A stretch of DNA of 64,000 nucleotides. It comes from Halarcobacter anaerophilus (GTDB lineage: Bacteria > Campylobacterota > Campylobacteria > Campylobacterales > Arcobacteraceae). Below the pieces are notes generated by a model that had not been told where the DNA came from, ran no database searches, and saw only the letters and a program-made list of their open reading frames with translations. Position 1 is the first letter of the stretch. Each line of letters opens with the position of its first letter. Shown piece by piece: positions 62,142 to 64,000 of the stretch. Location: positions 744,001-808,000 of the forward strand of contig NZ_CP041070.1 in the NCBI RefSeq assembly GCF_006459125.1. The letters run 5' to 3'. The position numbers and the translations under genes were made by a program.

Positions 62142-64000
62142 ATGCCTAAAAAAGCTCTTAAGAATGTAATATCATCACACTTTATAAAGTTTTCTCTAAT
62201 TCCGATTTTTGTTGTTGAAGTTGCATTGTTGATTCTATATTTTTCTATTAATGAATATATATCTTCCAAGAGTACGAATCTGTTATTAAAAGAGGCACAA
62301 GCTCATACCTATGAAGTTTTGCAGGATGAATCAAAATTTATAAGCGATAAATTAAATGATGTCTCGACCCTTGCAAAATTTTTGCAAAATGAGCATCAGA
62401 CACTTTTTAAAAATCCATCTAATTTTGCACTTCCAAACGGGAAACCCTCTTTTAGTGTTGCTAAAAACGGAGTTTTTTATAAAACAAATCATGCAGGAGC
62501 AAGTCTTTATTACTCTTCTCATACAAAAATAGATAAAAAAGCCAGAGAAAAAGCAATTTTCACAGAAGCCATGGATACTTCTTTAAAAAATATTGTTGAT
62601 ATAAATTCAAACATAGTAGCTGCATATTTTAACAGTTGGGACAATATGAATAGACTATATCCTTTTATAGACTATGTTTATGATCAGTACGGTTCACATA
62701 TTCAAATGAAAGATTATAATTTTTACTATTTGGCGGATTTAAAACATAATCCAAAAAAAGAGCCAGTGTGGACAAGTACCTATTTAGATCCCGCAGGAAA
62801 CGGCTGGATGCTCTCTTGTATTGTTCCTATTTACAAAGGAGATTTTCTTGAAGGAGTAACGGGATTGGATATTACGATTGACAGTATCGTAAATAATCTT
62901 TTAAGCAGAAAACTTCCATATAATGCAAACCTTTTTATGGTTGATGATAAAGGCATGATTCTTGCTATGCCTGAAAAAATTGAGAACCTTCTTGGACTAA
63001 AAGAGTTGAAAGAGCATCTTTATACAAATGCAATATTAAAAACTATAGAAAAACCCGAAGAGTTTAATATCTTAAAAAACAACAGTCCTTTTGCTTCACA
63101 TTTTAAGAAACTTTTTGAAAAAGATATCTCTGACAGTATATTAAAAATAGGAGAAAATGAGTATCTGACTTTTCAACAAACTATAAATGAAACAAATTGG
63201 AAGTTGATGATTTTGATTGATAAAAAGGAGATTTTCGGTGCAATTTCATCTTTAAAAGATATGTCAAACAAAATAGGGTATTTGGCAATTGCATTTTTGC
63301 TACTTTTTTATATAATATTTTTCTATCTGTTAATAAAAAAGATATATCAATTTTCTCAAGGAATTACTGAACCTATAGAAAAACTCTCTACTCAAACTTC
63401 ACAGATAAAAAGTACGGATTCAAAAATAGATTTAATCAAAACCGATATTTCCGAAATTTCTTTACTGAATTCAAATTTTAGAACAATGATGAATGAGTTG
63501 AATGAAAAAACGCAAAAACTTTTTGAAGCAAAAAATGTTGCAGAGAGGTTATCTCAAGCAAAAGATGATTTTATGGCGAATATGAGCCATGAATTAAAGA
63601 CTCCTTTAAACTCGATAAATGTAATAAGCAGCATAATGAAAAGAAACAGTAGTGGAAATCTAAATGAAAAGCAGTTAAAAAGTTTGGAAATAATAAACAG
63701 ATGCGGCAATGATTTACTCTTTTTGATAAATGACGTATTAGATTTATCTAAACTTGAAGCAGGACAAATTATATTGGATAATAGAACTTTCAGCGTAAAA
63801 AATTTAATGGAAGGAATTCATGAAATTTTCCATTTTCAAGCAGAAGATAAAAATCTTGAGCTGGTATATGAAATAGATGAAAGTTTGGATTTAATATACA
63901 GTGATGAAGAACGTATAAAACAGATAATAAAAAATCTTTTGTCAAATGCTTTAAAATTTACCCATGAAGGGAAAATCTTCTTTAGAGTAAAAGATGAAAA
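62142..64000 (+). CDS. Cache-type sensor histidine kinase, 3' end beyond the window
   Basis: The frame is open from ATG at 62142 to the window edge (619 codons). TM1 is at about 15-36, then an extracytoplasmic dCache-like domain (about 40-365, with WTSTYLDPAGNGWMLSCIVP and GVTGLDITIDSIV), TM2 at about 380-400, a HAMP-like linker and coiled coil, the HisKA His in DFMANMSHELKTPLNSINVI (near 482) and the N-box IIKNLLSNALKFTHEG of the ATPase domain near 600. The rest of the ATPase and any receiver domain are outside. The promoter region is shared with the divergent feo operon. Signal unknown. Confidence 0.9.
   Translation, partial: MPKKALKNVISSHFIKFSLIPIFVVEVALLILYFSINEYISSKSTNLLLKEAQAHTYEVLQDESKFISDKLNDVSTLAKFLQNEHQTLFKNPSNFALPNGKPSFSVAKNGVFYKTNHAGASLYYSSHTKIDKKAREKAIFTEAMDTSLKNIVDINSNIVAAYFNSWDNMNRLYPFIDYVYDQYGSHIQMKDYNFYYLADLKHNPKKEPVWTSTYLDPAGNGWMLSCIVPIYKGDFLEGVTGLDITIDSIVNNLLSRKLPYNANLFMVDDKGMILAMPEKIENLLGLKELKEHLYTNAILKTIEKPEEFNILKNNSPFASHFKKLFEKDISDSILKIGENEYLTFQQTINETNWKLMILIDKKEIFGAISSLKDMSNKIGYLAIAFLLLFYIIFFYLLIKKIYQFSQGITEPIEKLSTQTSQIKSTDSKIDLIKTDISEISLLNSNFRTMMNELNEKTQKLFEAKNVAERLSQAKDDFMANMSHELKTPLNSINVISSIMKRNSSGNLNEKQLKSLEIINRCGNDLLFLINDVLDLSKLEAGQIILDNRTFSVKNLMEGIHEIFHFQAEDKNLELVYEIDESLDLIYSDEERIKQIIKNLLSNALKFTHEGKIFFRVKDE

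Noticed and set aside
62072-62269. Minus-strand open frame over the start of the sensor kinase
   Set aside because: It lies opposite a well-supported kinase N-terminus with promoter and ribosome site, and has no sensible ribosome site of its own.
1-64000. CRISPR array, insertion sequence or prophage
   Set aside because: No regularly spaced repeats, transposase or phage structural genes were found in any region.

Overview
The window is low-GC DNA dense in genes, and its gene content points to the phylum Campylobacterota, most like an Arcobacteraceae genome (Arcobacter and relatives). Clues are an Opr-type acidic porin, PAS histidine kinases with an H-Q-W-R-Q-P box, a CZB chemoreceptor, a LapD/LapG pair and a short BamD lipoprotein. 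I saw no rRNA, tRNA, CRISPR array, insertion sequence or phage gene. Species assignment is not possible by eye.

Region 1 (1-36 kb) is mostly housekeeping. It starts with the AmmeMemoRadiSam pair (partial amrS, amrB), a Zn/Mn-type ABC transporter lacking a binding protein, cvfB, tpx and a large chemoreceptor. A UvrD-like helicase, valS, a lipoprotein, glyA and an AraC/Ogt DNA-repair fusion follow. On the minus strand are an RND pump, a LapD-like c-di-GMP receptor, two tandem LapG-like proteases and an MFS permease. The second LapG copy has lost its catalytic Cys and has ATA where the start codon should be. Then come rdgB, a proC-pseudopilin operon, bamD, lon, a rhomboid protease, a small zinc-ribbon protein (also with an apparent ATA start), dinB, a PAS histidine kinase and an MscS channel.

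Region 2 (36-62 kb) is an iron island. Fur-box-like operators precede many of its units, and an exact 10-mer GTTATCAATA recurs in four of these intergenic regions. It holds a DUF2325/unknown/unknown/flavodoxin operon, a porin, and a minus-strand set of imelysin, di-heme oxidoreductase, second imelysin, sterol-desaturase-like hydroxylase and MauG/peroxidase. Beyond these lie a TonB receptor interrupted by one in-frame TAA, a small periplasmic protein and a GGDEF-EAL protein. At the far end is an extended feo operon (a Cys-rich FeoB-associated peptide, feoA, feoB, a small exported protein) with a DUF4198 exported protein beside it.

The most striking locus is 50.1-57.2 kb. It is a compact plus-strand operon with two divergent P1B-type ATPases lacking N-terminal CxxC metal-binding motifs, an HMA-like Arg-rich protein and a membrane-tethered DUF2202-like ferritin. 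It also has four small proteins with Gly/Ala-rich single membrane segments and a membrane-anchored SpoIIAA/STAS-like protein. The architecture resembles ferrosome (fez) loci, which build membrane-bound iron-storage compartments. Here the first ATPase has N-G-R in place of the T-G-E dephosphorylation motif, suggesting a non-cycling partner ATPase, and the ferritin-like protein suggests an iron-oxidising step. I infer an iron-storage organelle or iron-sequestration system; the sequence alone does not prove it.

The window ends inside a Cache-type sensor histidine kinase on the plus strand.
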